In this document: positions 63,853 through 64,000 of the stretch, one piece after another
How the letters are laid out: each line of letters begins with the position of its first letter
Numbering within the stretch: the first letter of the stretch is position 1
Assembly: GCA_949710005.1 (NCBI GenBank)
Contig: OX453282.1
Coordinates: forward strand, 9,055,465-9,119,464
Reading direction: 5' to 3'
Length of the DNA: 64,000 nt
Origin: Ricordea florida
Taxonomy: Eukaryota; Cnidaria; Anthozoa; Corallimorpharia; Ricordeidae
Translations under genes and position numbers: made by a program
Notes under the pieces: generated by a model
The model's input: the letters and a program-made list of their open reading frames with translations, nothing else
What the model was told of the DNA's origin: nothing
Database searches by the model: none

Positions 63853-64000
63853 ATGGATGTAGACCCAGAAATACCAGACTTTGAACAAGCTGATACAGGA
63901 GATGATGGTGTTGAAAATATGGAAATGACTTCCATATCATCTAATAACGACACAAATGAGAGAACACCGCTACTTAGTGAGCAAAGTGAGAATAGGAGAA
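63853..64000 (+). CDS. P2 acidic N-terminal fragment, continues past the window
   Basis: 49 codons are visible. The sequence is strongly acidic and ends in ERTPLLSEQSE, which contains an acidic dileucine signal (E-R-T-P-L-L) of the kind used for endosomal and lysosomal sorting in animal cells. The rest of the protein is not in the window, so nothing more can be said. Confidence 0.55.
   Translation, partial: MDVDPEIPDFEQADTGDDGVENMEMTSISSNNDTNERTPLLSEQSENRR

Larger units (their letters stand above)
54441..64000 (+). mobile_element. Polinton/Maverick element P2, right end outside the window
   Basis: This element starts with AG (AGTTTACCCCGGG) next to the GFP flank. It has a repeat-rich terminus and carries PolB, a retroviral-type integrase, a capsid-like protein, an A32/FtsK-type ATPase and small membrane proteins, tightly spaced. 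This gene set defines Polintons. Only one ORF break is seen (PolB stop). Confidence 0.93.

Overview
The window reads as nuclear DNA of an anthozoan cnidarian, most likely a reef coral or corallimorpharian. The main reason is a cluster of spliced GFP-like fluorescent-protein genes, a family largely of anthozoans, embedded in AT-rich DNA packed with eukaryotic transposons. There is one 200-base assembly gap (24015-24214). I see no rRNA, tRNA or CRISPR locus.

Layout. 1-6.94 kb is the right end of a Polinton/Maverick element (P1) whose long ORF is split by a complete Ty1/copia retrotransposon (1279-5622) with apparently identical LTRs. P1 itself abuts the 3' half of an IS4/Harbinger-like DDE transposase (6951-7484), so three elements are nested. 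7.5-18.4 kb holds remnants: a C48 (Ulp1-like) peptidase piece, a SWIM-domain ORF, a degraded hAT transposon with matching terminal repeats (11858-14853) and degraded Penelope-like elements (PLEs). 18.5-46.9 kb is the GFP-like cluster: copy A (minus, pseudogene), copy B (plus, intact, 227 aa, chromophore His-Tyr-Gly), copy C1/C2 (plus, truncated), copy D (minus, intact, 232 aa, chromophore Gln-Tyr-Gly) and copy E (plus, last exon only). Inside the cluster lie a full-length PLE with long direct repeats (24215-28659), two short GC-tract elements with 3-bp target duplications, and an internally deleted Polinton (43589-46083). 47.0-53.56 kb is a decayed Helitron-like element (Rep, OTU, 2A-like motif) that landed in the 3' flank of GFP copy E and carries a foreign plus-strand coiled-coil gene. 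53.56-54.44 kb is the displaced remainder of that GFP flank. 54.44 kb to the window end is a second Polinton (P2) with protein-primed DNA polymerase B, integrase, a capsid-like protein, a packaging ATPase and a run of small membrane proteins.

How it fits together. Intact copies B and D share one gene plan: the ATG alone ends exon 1 and four further exons carry the beta-barrel, with the chromophore in exon 3. They differ at the first chromophore residue, which suggests a Kaede-type green/red protein next to a green/cyan or red Gln-Tyr-Gly protein. Copies A and D sit in the same duplicated block, which includes a PLE remnant in the 3' flank. In P2 the genes form a self-synthesising, virus-like module. 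A TTTAAAGA-type motif stands about 25-40 bases before most start codons in both Polintons. PolB of P2 and a zinc-binding-type protein at the far end of P1 begin with the same Rho_N/SAP-like domain, identical over 42 bases.
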